Shown here: positions 46,506 to 56,171 of the stretch, in pieces
How the letters are laid out: every line of letters starts with the position of its first letter
How positions within the stretch are numbered: the first letter of the stretch is position 1
From: Schistocerca nitens
Taxonomy: Eukaryota > Arthropoda > Insecta > Orthoptera > Acrididae
Length of the DNA: 64,000 bases
Reading direction: 5' to 3'
NCBI RefSeq assembly: GCF_023898315.1
Contig: NC_064618.1
Location: forward strand, 191,013,548-191,077,547
Translations under genes and position numbers: made by a program
Notes under the pieces: generated by a model
Seen by the model: the letters and a program-made list of their open reading frames with translations, nothing else
Databases searched by the model: none
Told to the model about the DNA's origin: nothing

Positions 46506-47345
46506 GTGGATGTGAAAGAAGTGGAGCAGCAACTAAAGCGTCACGAAGTTGTTCAAATTCTGATTGAGCTTCCTCATCCCAACACCAATTAGAATTCTTT
46601 CCAGATAGTTCACATAAACGAGGTGTGGCCAAATTGTCCAATCTAACAAAGCGTCTAAGAAAATTACAGACACCAAGGAAACTACGAACATCACGTTTTG
46701 TGGTAGGAACAGCATAATTACGAATAGCGTCTAGTTTTTCTGGATCAGGAAGAATACCTTCTGTAGAAATAATGTGACCGAGAAATTTCACAGCTCTTCT
46801 CTTGCAACGTCATCTGGCACTTCAGCTTTTTTAACCTTTTCATTAATTAATTCTTCGCTACTAATTATATCCTCCATCGCGTCTCTGTATCTATTGTCAT
46901 TGTCATGAATAAACATACTGTCGTCATAATGCTCAACAAAAACATCAGAAGTAAGAAACCTTAAACATTTTGTATCTGATTCAGATCTTGCTAAACACTC
47001 GAAAAATTTCAAACATTTCGGCATTCCGGCAACAGTCGAATTCACACTTCCTTCTTTAAAGTTCAAAATTGCCTTATGTGTGTTAAGAAACTCCATACCT
47101 AATATAATCTGTGTACTGAGTAATGGAACAATAATAAAATTAGCAGACAATTCGTATCCTTGACAAATGAAATTTAGGTTGGTCTGTTGTTTAACTTCCA
47201 CACCTTTTCCAGAAATCGCTCCTAGAATTGTAGTTTTAGAAATAGGTAACACAGGACAGGCAATAGTTCTTTCGCATATTCGAAAAACTGATTCACTAAT
47301 GACGTTCAATGGGCCCCCAGAATCTAAAACTGCAGTGAACTTATT
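46506..47345 (-). pseudogene. Gypsy protease and RT pieces of the outer element
   Basis: Minus-strand frames: retropepsin-like aspartic protease region (47345-46790; Asp-Ser-Gly motif, then IILGMEFLNTHKA) and an RT palm/thumb piece (46790-46506; FLGHIISTEGILPDPEK) nearly identical to that at 38800-39090. The protease is separated from its start near 55921 by the plus-strand element. Confidence 0.8.
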
Positions 47346-47805
47346 CGAGATTCAGGATGAGGTATAATTTTATTAAATAAGTATTCATGCAGCTTTGCCT
47401 TCATCAGATAATCTAATGTACATTCATTGTAATTGACTTTAAAGAATCGCCCCAATAATAATTTTGATTTCAAAACAATTTTTTAACAAAAAAAATCATT
47501 TGATTCCCTTCCATTTCCTTAAAGAAAATTTTCAGATAACTTTAAAAAAAAAATAATAATAATAATTGCAATGCATTTCCTCCAACCCGCGGCCAACAAT
47601 AAGAGCAGAACTTTGACATGCAGTTATATTGAGGTAAGAAATTAATTCTGATTTCGCACAGGGCCAAAGACTGACATTTCGGTCTATTTGCATTTTCATT
47701 GTCACTGAGATTTTATTATAACTGAATTGACTTTCATTTTGTGAGAAACTTATACTTGGGTCAGATAGCTAATTTTTATTTAATTGTCTTTGTCATTAAT
47801 GTTTT

Positions 47806-47895
47806 TGCGGGAAGGTTACACTTGGCTCCCATTTCTAATAAATATAGTCATTCGAATATTTTTGTGGGGAGGTTACACTTGGCGACACCCGGTCC
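47806..47895 (+). promoter_or_regulatory. Leader with duplicated primer-site-like motif
   Basis: GGTTACACTTGGCTCCC near 47814 and GGTTACACTTGGCGACACCC near 47871 are diverged copies about 57 bases apart. The second, TTGGCGACACCCGGTCC, resembles a Gypsy primer-binding site directly downstream of an LTR. Confidence 0.4.
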
Positions 47896-48100
47896 AGGAT
47901 CGTATTTCGTTGAGAATCTTTTGAAAAACAGTCAGATATCTGCTCTTATTTCTTAGATATAATTAGGATTTGGCGCAACGCGTTTACTAATTTGTGACTT
48001 TCTTTCCTCAGATCATCGGCAGTTCGTTGCTCTGTTGTATTTGTGTGTTGATTTTGCATTGCGCTTATTTGTTTTGTGATTAATTGTGACTATTGTAAAA

Positions 48101-51040
48101 ATGCCGCGAAAGACTGTGAATAGTATATCGCGAGGTATTATGAATGAAACAACGGACTTGAACAACTTCACCGATAGTACTTGTGACACGCAGTATAATG
48201 ATGAGAATCCTGCGTTCACTGATAATCAGTGCGTTCCAACCATTAATAATGATGTAGACCTTAATGATGAACAAACGAACTCGATTGCGTCTTCTGTTGA
48301 TTTGACGACAATCGATGACGCGGGGCGCTCTATTGTAATGAGCGCTGCCCAGCTTAACACAACCGGTTTGGAAAATTCAAGTAGCGTACAGACAAATTTT
48401 TTTAATGAGAATGGACAGTGTACGGAAAGTACGACGGATTTATTTAATTCCGAAATAGTGACTGACAATGTACATTCGAGTGGCAAACCTTTTTGTAAAT
48501 CTCAGAATAACCAGATGGTTGCAGAAAGTGAGACAATTCCAGATCCACCATTAAATAGTACAGAGAATAGAGTAGGTAATGTTACCTCGAATCAATTAAT
48601 GGCAATATTGCTACAAGTTCTTGAAAAACAAGACAACCTTAAAGAAGATAACAAACAACTTAGTAAACAGGTCAAACAACAGAACGAAAAACAAGACAGT
48701 CTTAAAGAAGATCTCAAACAACAACTTAGTGAACAGAACGAACAGTTAAATGAAAAATTAGACAACAATTCTAGGCAGCTTAGTGAACAAATTAGAGCCG
48801 TTGCCGCGCAGTGCCATGACACTAAGGAACAGTTACGCGAGGAAATTGAGGCTTGTTCACGAAAAAGTAGCGAAGAAATTAAGTCTGTTGCTCAGGAATT
48901 AAGGGAATTGCAAACAGCTGCAACAGAAACACTCAGAGACGAAATTAGCGGAGTCGCTAAACAATGCTCTGAAAAGGCTACACAATTACGCTACGAGTTT
49001 AAAGCAATGACAGCAGAACTTTCGCGCACAGTGGATGAAAAGATTGACGCAAAATTCGAACAACAGAACACTCAAATTAACGAACGTCTTAGTCTTCACA
49101 TAGAAAACAGTGATACGCGTTTCCGCAAATTTATTCAGGATCAAAATAAAGTCAAACGACAAGTCATGGAAACAATCACTGCACAGAGACAAGAAGACAA
49201 ACGTAAGATGTTTGCGAAAGCAAAAACATACGTAGACAACAATATTGCTACAATGTCCGACAAAATTAATACCATCAAACAGTTGAACGCGGAATTACGC
49301 GATGAAATTTCTGATCTTAAATCAAAAACAGATACACATACAGCAGATATTCAGACAGTGACAGACAGATTTGAAGAATTAGAAATAACACAGGATTCCG
49401 ATGTTGTCAAGGCTGACGTTAGAAAACTGAACGAAACTACACGTAAATTGCAAAACCAGATTAATGCCACTGACACTAAAACCGATGATCAGGTAAAAAT
49501 ACTGACTGAAAAATGTGATGAATTGGCCAGTCGTATTGATGTCATCGAAAGCACTAATGACAATAAATCAGACGATACTTCACCGGTTTCATTTAACCAA
49601 ACACCTGAATTTCAAAACCTACAGCAGACAATTAATGAGATCGATTCGTCTAATAACACCTTGCGTAGAAAATTGTCAAGTTTACAGCAGGAGGTAACAG
49701 AGATGAAAAACATTTCAGTTAATAACACATCACAGCAGACGCCACTTTTCGAATATTTGCCAGACTCACGCAGCGCGTGTAATTTGAGTAATCTACAGAG
49801 AGTACGGGACTTAGATTCCGAACAACCACAGTTCAACAGATTCTCTTACAATCCCGAACCTGTTCCATCACATAGAGACGATAATTTCGATTACAAACAT
49901 TTCCTGTCAGTGAGAAAGTTTAAAGTGTTTAAAAACGACAGAACACAGATTCATCCGCTAGATTGGATACAACAATTTAGCTTTGCCTTTCCACCGACTT
50001 GGCCCGTAACGCACAAACTTGAATTTATTTGCAGTTTTTTGGAAGGCGAGCCGGCAACTCGTATGAGACCGATCGCGAGACAATGCTATTCAGTAGAAGA
50101 GTTTCAGAATGCTTTTCTGTCAGCGTACTGGTCGAAGACGACACAGCGCGGAATTAAAGATCAGCTAATTAGTTTACCAAATTATGAGAACTCTAATTTT
50201 CCCAGTGTTACGCAATTTTTTGAACACATGGTGCAACAAAATCAGTATTTAAATGAACCTTATAGTGAATCTGCACTTATACAATTATGCATTTCTAAAC
50301 TGCCACGATCATTAAGAGTTTCACTTCTAACCGGTCAGCAAAAAGAAAACATTTCGGCATTCAGGGATCTGCTGCAGCTTTTAGAAGTGCAGCAATCTGA
50401 TTATTCTTTTGTAAACAAAAATTTTTCATATAATAACCAAGGCCAACAAACGTACAGCAATTACGATCAGTCACGTAATTTCAATAGTAGAAGTAATAGA
50501 CGTTTTAGGAATGACAACCGACCGAACTTTAATAACGGGCAAAATTCTCATTATCAATATAATCAAAATTTCCAGCAACAGGAACCACCTTTTAGTAACA
50601 ATAGACGTTTTCCACCACAACAGCATGAAAGTCAACCGGTTAACATACCTAACCAACAATGGAATCCACAAGGTCAACCTAACTTTAATGTTTCGCCGCG
50701 TGCATGTATAGTCCCTGGTACAACAAATAGTAACGCACGGCAGCAAGGAAATGACTACGTACAGAGAAGACAGTATTTCAATTCCTATCGCAATGCACCG
50801 TATAGGAATGAGTATCACGACAGACGTAAAAATAATGAGCACAATTATCAGCGTACGTTTAATAACAGTCGGTCCTACCAGCAACAAAATGATCAGCAAC
50901 AGCATATTCTCATGAATGAACCCGACAGTAGGTATCATCCAGAGCGTAATACGTCTGGAAGAAGTAATAGAACTGTTCAAATTGTAGAAATGCCACAACA
51001 TCCTCGTGATGATAATAATAACACGTCAGATAGAATCTGA
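48101..51040 (+). CDS. gag: Gypsy-family Gag with long coiled-coil N-terminus
   Basis: I take the ATG at 48101 (MPRKTVNSISRGIM), giving about 979 residues. Parts: an acidic, low-complexity N-terminus (about 1-170); a long coiled coil rich in Lys/Glu/Gln heptads (about 170-540); a capsid-like core (about 590-790) beginning FDYKHFLSVRKFKVF with DWIQQFSFAFPPTWP and YWSKTTQRGIKDQL; and a tail of about 190 residues rich in Asn, Arg and Gln, likely nucleic-acid binding. Gag normally assembles the particle around the RNA. The same layout is seen in the gag at 56172-58436. The frame is open throughout. Confidence 0.85.
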   Translation: MPRKTVNSISRGIMNETTDLNNFTDSTCDTQYNDENPAFTDNQCVPTINNDVDLNDEQTNSIASSVDLTTIDDAGRSIVMSAAQLNTTGLENSSSVQTNFFNENGQCTESTTDLFNSEIVTDNVHSSGKPFCKSQNNQMVAESETIPDPPLNSTENRVGNVTSNQLMAILLQVLEKQDNLKEDNKQLSKQVKQQNEKQDSLKEDLKQQLSEQNEQLNEKLDNNSRQLSEQIRAVAAQCHDTKEQLREEIEACSRKSSEEIKSVAQELRELQTAATETLRDEISGVAKQCSEKATQLRYEFKAMTAELSRTVDEKIDAKFEQQNTQINERLSLHIENSDTRFRKFIQDQNKVKRQVMETITAQRQEDKRKMFAKAKTYVDNNIATMSDKINTIKQLNAELRDEISDLKSKTDTHTADIQTVTDRFEELEITQDSDVVKADVRKLNETTRKLQNQINATDTKTDDQVKILTEKCDELASRIDVIESTNDNKSDDTSPVSFNQTPEFQNLQQTINEIDSSNNTLRRKLSSLQQEVTEMKNISVNNTSQQTPLFEYLPDSRSACNLSNLQRVRDLDSEQPQFNRFSYNPEPVPSHRDDNFDYKHFLSVRKFKVFKNDRTQIHPLDWIQQFSFAFPPTWPVTHKLEFICSFLEGEPATRMRPIARQCYSVEEFQNAFLSAYWSKTTQRGIKDQLISLPNYENSNFPSVTQFFEHMVQQNQYLNEPYSESALIQLCISKLPRSLRVSLLTGQQKENISAFRDLLQLLEVQQSDYSFVNKNFSYNNQGQQTYSNYDQSRNFNSRSNRRFRNDNRPNFNNGQNSHYQYNQNFQQQEPPFSNNRRFPPQQHESQPVNIPNQQWNPQGQPNFNVSPRACIVPGTTNSNARQQGNDYVQRRQYFNSYRNAPYRNEYHDRRKNNEHNYQRTFNNSRSYQQQNDQQQHILMNEPDSRYHPERNTSGRSNRTVQIVEMPQHPRDDNNNTSDRI

Positions 51041-51044
51041 CTAG
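51038..51044 (+). promoter_or_regulatory. Gag stop in a read-through context (TGACTAG)
   Basis: Gag ends at TGA followed by CTAG, and the pol frame is the same frame as gag, open directly after the TGA. UGA-CUAG is a known leaky stop context in animal genes and viruses, and gag-pol read-through is known in gammaretroviruses. The same heptamer stands before pol in the outer element at 56092-56098. Confidence 0.6.
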
Positions 51045-54000
51045 ATACTGTACAGGACGCATCTTCCAATAACACAAGCACTACCTTAGACACGCATAAT
51101 GTTGTTCACGAAAATGCTATTACTTTCGACGACATACGAGATACTCTTTTGCAGGAAAAACCAGTTGTTCAGAAAACCATTTCACATCCTGTCATCGAAG
51201 TTAAAATAGGTTCATCGAAATTTTCAGCAGTAATTGATTCCGGATCACCTATGTCAGTCATTAATGAGGAAACTTTCAACGAGTGCAACAAAGAGAATAC
51301 CTATCCTACATTACCTTTAGGCAAAACGAAAGTGAAAGGAGCAGTATCGAGTAAAGGAGTAGACGTAAAATTACAGACGCATTTATCATTTTGTATTGGA
51401 GGTCATACATTTCACTCAAATTTTTGGGTTGTTCCTTTATTGACAACAGACGTAATTTTAGGTACTAATTTTCTCGTACAACACGACGCAGTGGTCGATT
51501 TTCAAAATTCTTATTTAATGTTGAAGGATGAAAATGTGCAATTGGCTTTAGAATTTCAGCACTCATTATCGGCAGAAGAGGAAACAATTAATCGCACAGA
51601 GGTCATTTCCGCAGCACGTAACATAGACTGTAATCCCACATTGTTCACAGACACGTACGTACATAACTATAACACTCCAGACGAAGCTGACTACGACGTA
51701 ATGCAGATGATTTCCGATAAGGTTAAACAAAGCAGTGCAAATACAGACGATGAACGAACGCAATTACACAAAATTCTATTACAGCAAGCTCCAGTTTTTG
51801 ACAACGTTCCTGGTACTATGTCCGGCTTTATGTACGAATTTCAAGTCAAACAGCACGACACATTTAAAGCAAAGCATTATCCCATTCCATATATTCACAG
51901 AGAGCAGGTTAAAAAAGAATTGCAGGATATGCTTGACCAAGGAATTATTGAACCAGCAGTTAGTCCGTACATAAACCCGCTGCATATTGTTAAGAAAAAA
52001 GATGGCTCACTTCGCCTCGTACTTGATTCACGTCACATTAATGACATTATTATTAATGAAACAGATCGACCACAGACATTAGAGGAACTTCTACAGAACT
52101 TTCACGGTACAGGTATTTATTCCACATTAGATTTGAAATCGGGATTTTGGCAAATTCAACTTCATCCGAATTGCAGAAAGTACACAGCTTTTCTCTGTTT
52201 TGGTGACTGTTATCAATTTTGCAAATTACCGTTCGGCTTAACTATTTCCTCTGCAGCTTTTATTCGCGGTTTGAACACAATACTTCCGACAGAACTTAAA
52301 GACAGAATTACGACGTACGTAGATGACATTCTTATTGCAGAAGCTAACTGGTCTGAACACAATCTGATTCTTGAACAACTGTTGCAAACTTTTCGTACAC
52401 AAGGACTCACAATTAACCTCAGTAAATCGCACTTTGGGAAAACTTCTATAAAATTTCTTGGACATGTAATTTCAGCAGAAGGCATTGCGCCTGATCCAGA
52501 AAAACTTCAAGCTCTACGTGACATTACTGTTCCTACAACGAAGAAACAATTACGCAGTTTTTTGGGCTTAATTAACTTTTTTCGTAAATTTATTCATCAC
52601 TATGCTTTAGACACGCCTAGATTATGCCAATTAACAGGTAAAAACACTATTTGGTCATGGGATAAGCAAGCACATTCTGAATTCGTGAACTTGAAACATG
52701 CTTTGTTGAATGCTCCACTTTTATCGCACCCAGATCTTACCAGAAATTTTTCCATTGCCACAGACAGTTCTAACACAGCTTTAGGCGTACATATTTTTCA
52801 GGAAATTGAAGAAGATGGTTCTAAAGTAATTAAAAACATCGCATTTGCAAGCCGCATTTTGTCACCTGCTGAACGAAATTATTCTGTCACAGAATTGGAA
52901 ACGTTATGTGTTGTATGGGCTTTTACGAGATTTCGGCACTTTCTTTATGGCAGACATACGACCGTTTACACGGATCACAGAGCTATACAATTCTTACTTT
53001 CGGCTAAATTTACTCATGATAGATTAAGCAGATGGAAACTGTATTTACAGGAATTTAATTTTACGATTGTTTACATTCCCGGCACACAAAATGTAATAGC
53101 AGACGCATTATCCCGTTCTCTCAGCAACAATCAGCAAGACGTAGCAACCAACTTCTGCAAAGCAAATTTCAGCGTCATGTACATTCAACAAGTTGCATTT
53201 GAAAATTTTATTTCATTGTCATTACAGAACATAGCACGAGAGCAAAATAAAGACAATGTGTGGAAAGAAATTAAACACCTTTGGCAAGATAAGAATAATG
53301 TTACGGTTAGAAACCACTACACTGTACGCAATGACATTCTGTTTCGCCGCTCTCATCCAGACAGCAACAACTGGTTATTATGCATTCCTGACGAACTGGT
53401 TAACAAATTAATCTGGTACACTCATTTAAGCTACGCACATTACGGAGCTAGAAAATGTTTTCTTATACTGAGACAGAACTGTTATTTTTCGAACATGGAA
53501 AAACGTATACGACGAGTTTTAGCGTCATGTAAAATTTGCCAGAAAGCTAAATCAGACACCACTTCACACATTCCTCCATTATATCCCATTATACCTGTTA
53601 AATTAAGACATATGGCCGCAGTAGACATTTTTGGTCCAATTCCGAGAACTAATAGGGGTTTTTGCTACATCTTTGTCGCTGTTGAACTCACTTCAAAATT
53701 TGTTACTTTCACTCCGTTACGCAAAGCTACTGCTAAAACTGTTTCGAAAGCATTTGTAAAACATTTTCTATTTCATGTAGGGCATGTGAAGAAACTAATT
53801 TCTGACAATGGATCACAATTTCGTTCTGCTATATGGACACGCATGTTACGAGCTAGAAACATTTCTCCGATCTATATATCCAAGTACCACGCTTCTTCGA
53901 ACCCTTGTGAACGATTAATGAAAGAAATTGGCAAACTGTGTAGAATATACTGCCACAAAAGACATGTTAATTGGGACACACACATACACTCATTCCAAGA

Positions 54001-54421
54001 TGTGATTAATTCCATTCCAAATGAATCTACTATGCTATCTCCGTCTGTTATACTGAAAAACGTTGAACCACCAAACAAAATCAAAGAGTTAGTAAATTTT
54101 CCTAGATCACGTCGACTAAGACACCACGAAATAATTGACATTGCGCTGAACAACATCAAACGTGCCGCAGAGCGCCGGAGAAGACAGCAAAAACAGGTTT
54201 GTAGACGCCGAGACTTTCACGTTGGACAGAAGATATTAGTACGTACACACTATTTATCCAGCAAATTAAAAGGTAAGTGCAGTAAATTTGAACTTCTATA
54301 CGCAGGTCCATATCGGATTCGCAGCATTCCTCACCCCAATGTTGTACACGTCGAAACTTTGAGAACCAGAAAATCGAAAGGCAATCACCATATCTCCAAT
54401 GTTAAACCGTTTATTGAATGA
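51041..54421 (+). CDS. pol: Gypsy-family Pol: protease, RT, RNase H, integrase
   Basis: Domains in order: retropepsin (Asp-Ser-Gly near 51235), reverse transcriptase (about 51900-52560, catalytic YVDDILIAE near 52315), RNase H (about 52740-53120, ATDSSNTALG and YTDHRA), integrase zinc-binding HHCC region (about 53420-53545), integrase core (about 53590-53930, with VDIFGP, SDNGSQF and a Glu in NPCERLMKE), and a GPY/F-like C-terminus near 54310. This order defines Ty3/Gypsy. About 1,090 codons are open from 51149 and the frame extends up to the gag stop. No env follows. Confidence 0.9.
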   Translation, partial: LDTVQDASSNNTSTTLDTHNVVHENAITFDDIRDTLLQEKPVVQKTISHPVIEVKIGSSKFSAVIDSGSPMSVINEETFNECNKENTYPTLPLGKTKVKGAVSSKGVDVKLQTHLSFCIGGHTFHSNFWVVPLLTTDVILGTNFLVQHDAVVDFQNSYLMLKDENVQLALEFQHSLSAEEETINRTEVISAARNIDCNPTLFTDTYVHNYNTPDEADYDVMQMISDKVKQSSANTDDERTQLHKILLQQAPVFDNVPGTMSGFMYEFQVKQHDTFKAKHYPIPYIHREQVKKELQDMLDQGIIEPAVSPYINPLHIVKKKDGSLRLVLDSRHINDIIINETDRPQTLEELLQNFHGTGIYSTLDLKSGFWQIQLHPNCRKYTAFLCFGDCYQFCKLPFGLTISSAAFIRGLNTILPTELKDRITTYVDDILIAEANWSEHNLILEQLLQTFRTQGLTINLSKSHFGKTSIKFLGHVISAEGIAPDPEKLQALRDITVPTTKKQLRSFLGLINFFRKFIHHYALDTPRLCQLTGKNTIWSWDKQAHSEFVNLKHALLNAPLLSHPDLTRNFSIATDSSNTALGVHIFQEIEEDGSKVIKNIAFASRILSPAERNYSVTELETLCVVWAFTRFRHFLYGRHTTVYTDHRAIQFLLSAKFTHDRLSRWKLYLQEFNFTIVYIPGTQNVIADALSRSLSNNQQDVATNFCKANFSVMYIQQVAFENFISLSLQNIAREQNKDNVWKEIKHLWQDKNNVTVRNHYTVRNDILFRRSHPDSNNWLLCIPDELVNKLIWYTHLSYAHYGARKCFLILRQNCYFSNMEKRIRRVLASCKICQKAKSDTTSHIPPLYPIIPVKLRHMAAVDIFGPIPRTNRGFCYIFVAVELTSKFVTFTPLRKATAKTVSKAFVKHFLFHVGHVKKLISDNGSQFRSAIWTRMLRARNISPIYISKYHASSNPCERLMKEIGKLCRIYCHKRHVNWDTHIHSFQDVINSIPNESTMLSPSVILKNVEPPNKIKELVNFPRSRRLRHHEIIDIALNNIKRAAERRRRQQKQVCRRRDFHVGQKILVRTHYLSSKLKGKCSKFELLYAGPYRIRSIPHPNVVHVETLRTRKSKGNHHISNVKPFIE

Positions 54422-54459
54422 ACATACTTTATGATTTATCACACTGTAATACATTTTCC

Positions 54460-54767
54460 AGATATTTATGTGAACAATTATTGATGATTATCGTATTTTT
54501 TCTTGGCAAGTGCCCGGCAAGGTAAGGTTAGCAGGTCGCTCTTCTTGTCGTTACACATCAGACCGTGCATATTTTCCAGATGAACTTACACATTTTTATG
54601 ACCACTTATGCACTTATATTTATGTGACTACTTATTGATGATTATCGTATTTTTTCTTGGCAAGTGCCCGGCAAGGTAAGGTTAGCAGGTCGCTCTTCTT
54701 GTCGTTACACACTAGACCGTGCATATTTTTCCAGATGAACTTACGCATTTTATGAATAATTATGCAA
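54460..54767 (+). repeat. Two tandem copies of a 154 bp unit
   Basis: TTGATGATTATCGTATTTTT, CTTGGCAAGTGCCCGGCAAG and GTCGCTCTTCTTGTCGTTAC occur twice with a 154-base period (starting near 54481 and 54635). It lies directly after pol, in the 3' non-coding part of the plus-strand unit. Confidence 0.88.
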
Positions 54768-55914
54768 TTCTCTGTAGTGACGCATTAATTTTATCAAATT
54801 CTCTCTCCATTGAAGTCTTTAATTATCGCCTCTATTAACTACACTACATACAAGCTGAACACAACGAATGTCACATTTTGTCTTTCTTATGTATGTACGA
54901 TTGTTTTCAAGTTTTGTTTGTATGCACTGTGAACTAGTTAAGGTATAACACACACCAGTTGACTTTGACATTTTTGCCCTATGATATCTCAACATCGTGA
55001 CTGTTTTACATTTTTCTTTTTTTTTGCTGCTGCATTGTGATATTTTCTGTACGTTTTTTGCCTTTGAACACTGTCTATGCTTTTGACATATTACGTTTTC
55101 TGTCATGTTATGCTGTATGCTTAATTGTGTCACCATTAACCAGTCATTATTTAGTGGGTATATGATTTAAATGCAAAACATTAATCTTTGTTCATCAATT
55201 TCAGAAAGACATGATGCGTAAAGGAAATAAATTTAAACAGAAATGGGAATTTCACCTACGGAATAAACGAAAGAAGATGCAATAACTTTATGAGGAAGAG
55301 TAAATGGATTAGGATTAGCAAGCATTAACAAGAATATACTATACACATCGCAGAATAGTAGTCTTAACTAATTTTTTCTTTCAGAATACAAGGCGATTGA
55401 TGCAAGCTGTCAGACAGAACTACACATCTTAGTTTTAAGTGATGAAATATGATAGAAATAAGGAATAGTTATGTAATGAGTAATGAAGTGACTTTTTGCA
55501 GATGATAATGAATGCTGATGAAGAATAATGATGAAGAATATGCTACTATGAATAATGAAGTTTTTTCTTTACAGGTGATTATGATAATGATGGAGTTATG
55601 ATGATATGAATAATGAAGTTTTTCTTTACAGATGAGGATAATGTTGAAGTTATGTATTTATGCTATGTAGTTATTTAAGTATTTGTTGCAGTTTGCTTTG
55701 ACAGCAGGTGTTATATTGCATAGTAGGATGACTGAAGATTTTGGAAAGGACAGCTATGGAACACATTTTTTATACACATTTCACTACTTGTTAATTCGAA
55801 GTTCACTACTTTTCAGCATAGTCTACGTTTCTTCTTTCAGCTTAATAATCCATTTTGTATTTTCCAGCAGAAGCTTTTCATGATACTTACTAAACCTGTT
55901 ACTTATTATTGCAC
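54768..55914 (+). other. 3' non-coding region of the plus-strand Gypsy unit
   Basis: AT-rich. It includes a short tandem duplication near 55548-55640 (TGAATAATGAAGTTTTT with CTTTACAG, twice). No frame of note. No polypurine tract or LTR could be recognised with confidence. Confidence 0.45.
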
Positions 55915-55920
55915 CTTATT

Positions 55921-56100
55921 CTTACCCACACATACTTCAATAACAGGATGTAAAAATGCGTCTACATTATTTTCCTTTTCGTCTAACAAAATGTCTCTCA
56001 TGTCTTCCAGGCGTACGTAGTGTAAAGTCGTAGTGTCATTACTTTCTGAACCGTCTATATTGCTGCCAGAAGCCGAAGCTGCTAGTCATTGTCGATTGTT
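55921..56100 (-). pseudogene. Start of pol/protease region of the outer element
   Basis: The minus strand reads LHYVRLEDMRDILLDEKENN followed by HPVIEVCVG, parallel to the protease start of the plus-strand pol (ITFDDIRDTLLQEKP, HPVIEVKIG). It is preceded on the minus strand by TGACTAG at 56098-56092. It is cut off by the plus-strand insertion. Confidence 0.75.
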
Positions 56101-56171
56101 TGCGTCACGTCTTTGATTATTCCCGACATTTCGCGGATCAATTTCTACTATCTATCTATTCTACTATCTAT

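Larger units (their letters stand above)
47346..55914 (+). mobile_element. Ty3/Gypsy gag-pol unit (plus strand), inserted in the outer element
   Basis: An 8.6 kb block lies between two CTTATT repeats (47340-47345, 55915-55920) within the protease region of the outer element, so it is a later insertion. Leader 47346-48100, gag 48101-51040, pol 51041-54421, 3' region to 55914. Both frames are long and open, so coding looks whole. I could not recognise a pair of LTRs at its ends, which is unusual. Gag and pol resemble those of the outer element but are clearly another family. Confidence 0.75.

Noticed and set aside
50471-51001. 176-codon minus-strand frame of Ile/Leu-rich text
   Set aside because: Antisense shadow of the Asn/Gln-rich Gag tail; the composition explains it. 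The same holds for 56180-56704 and the frames opposite 40384-40746.
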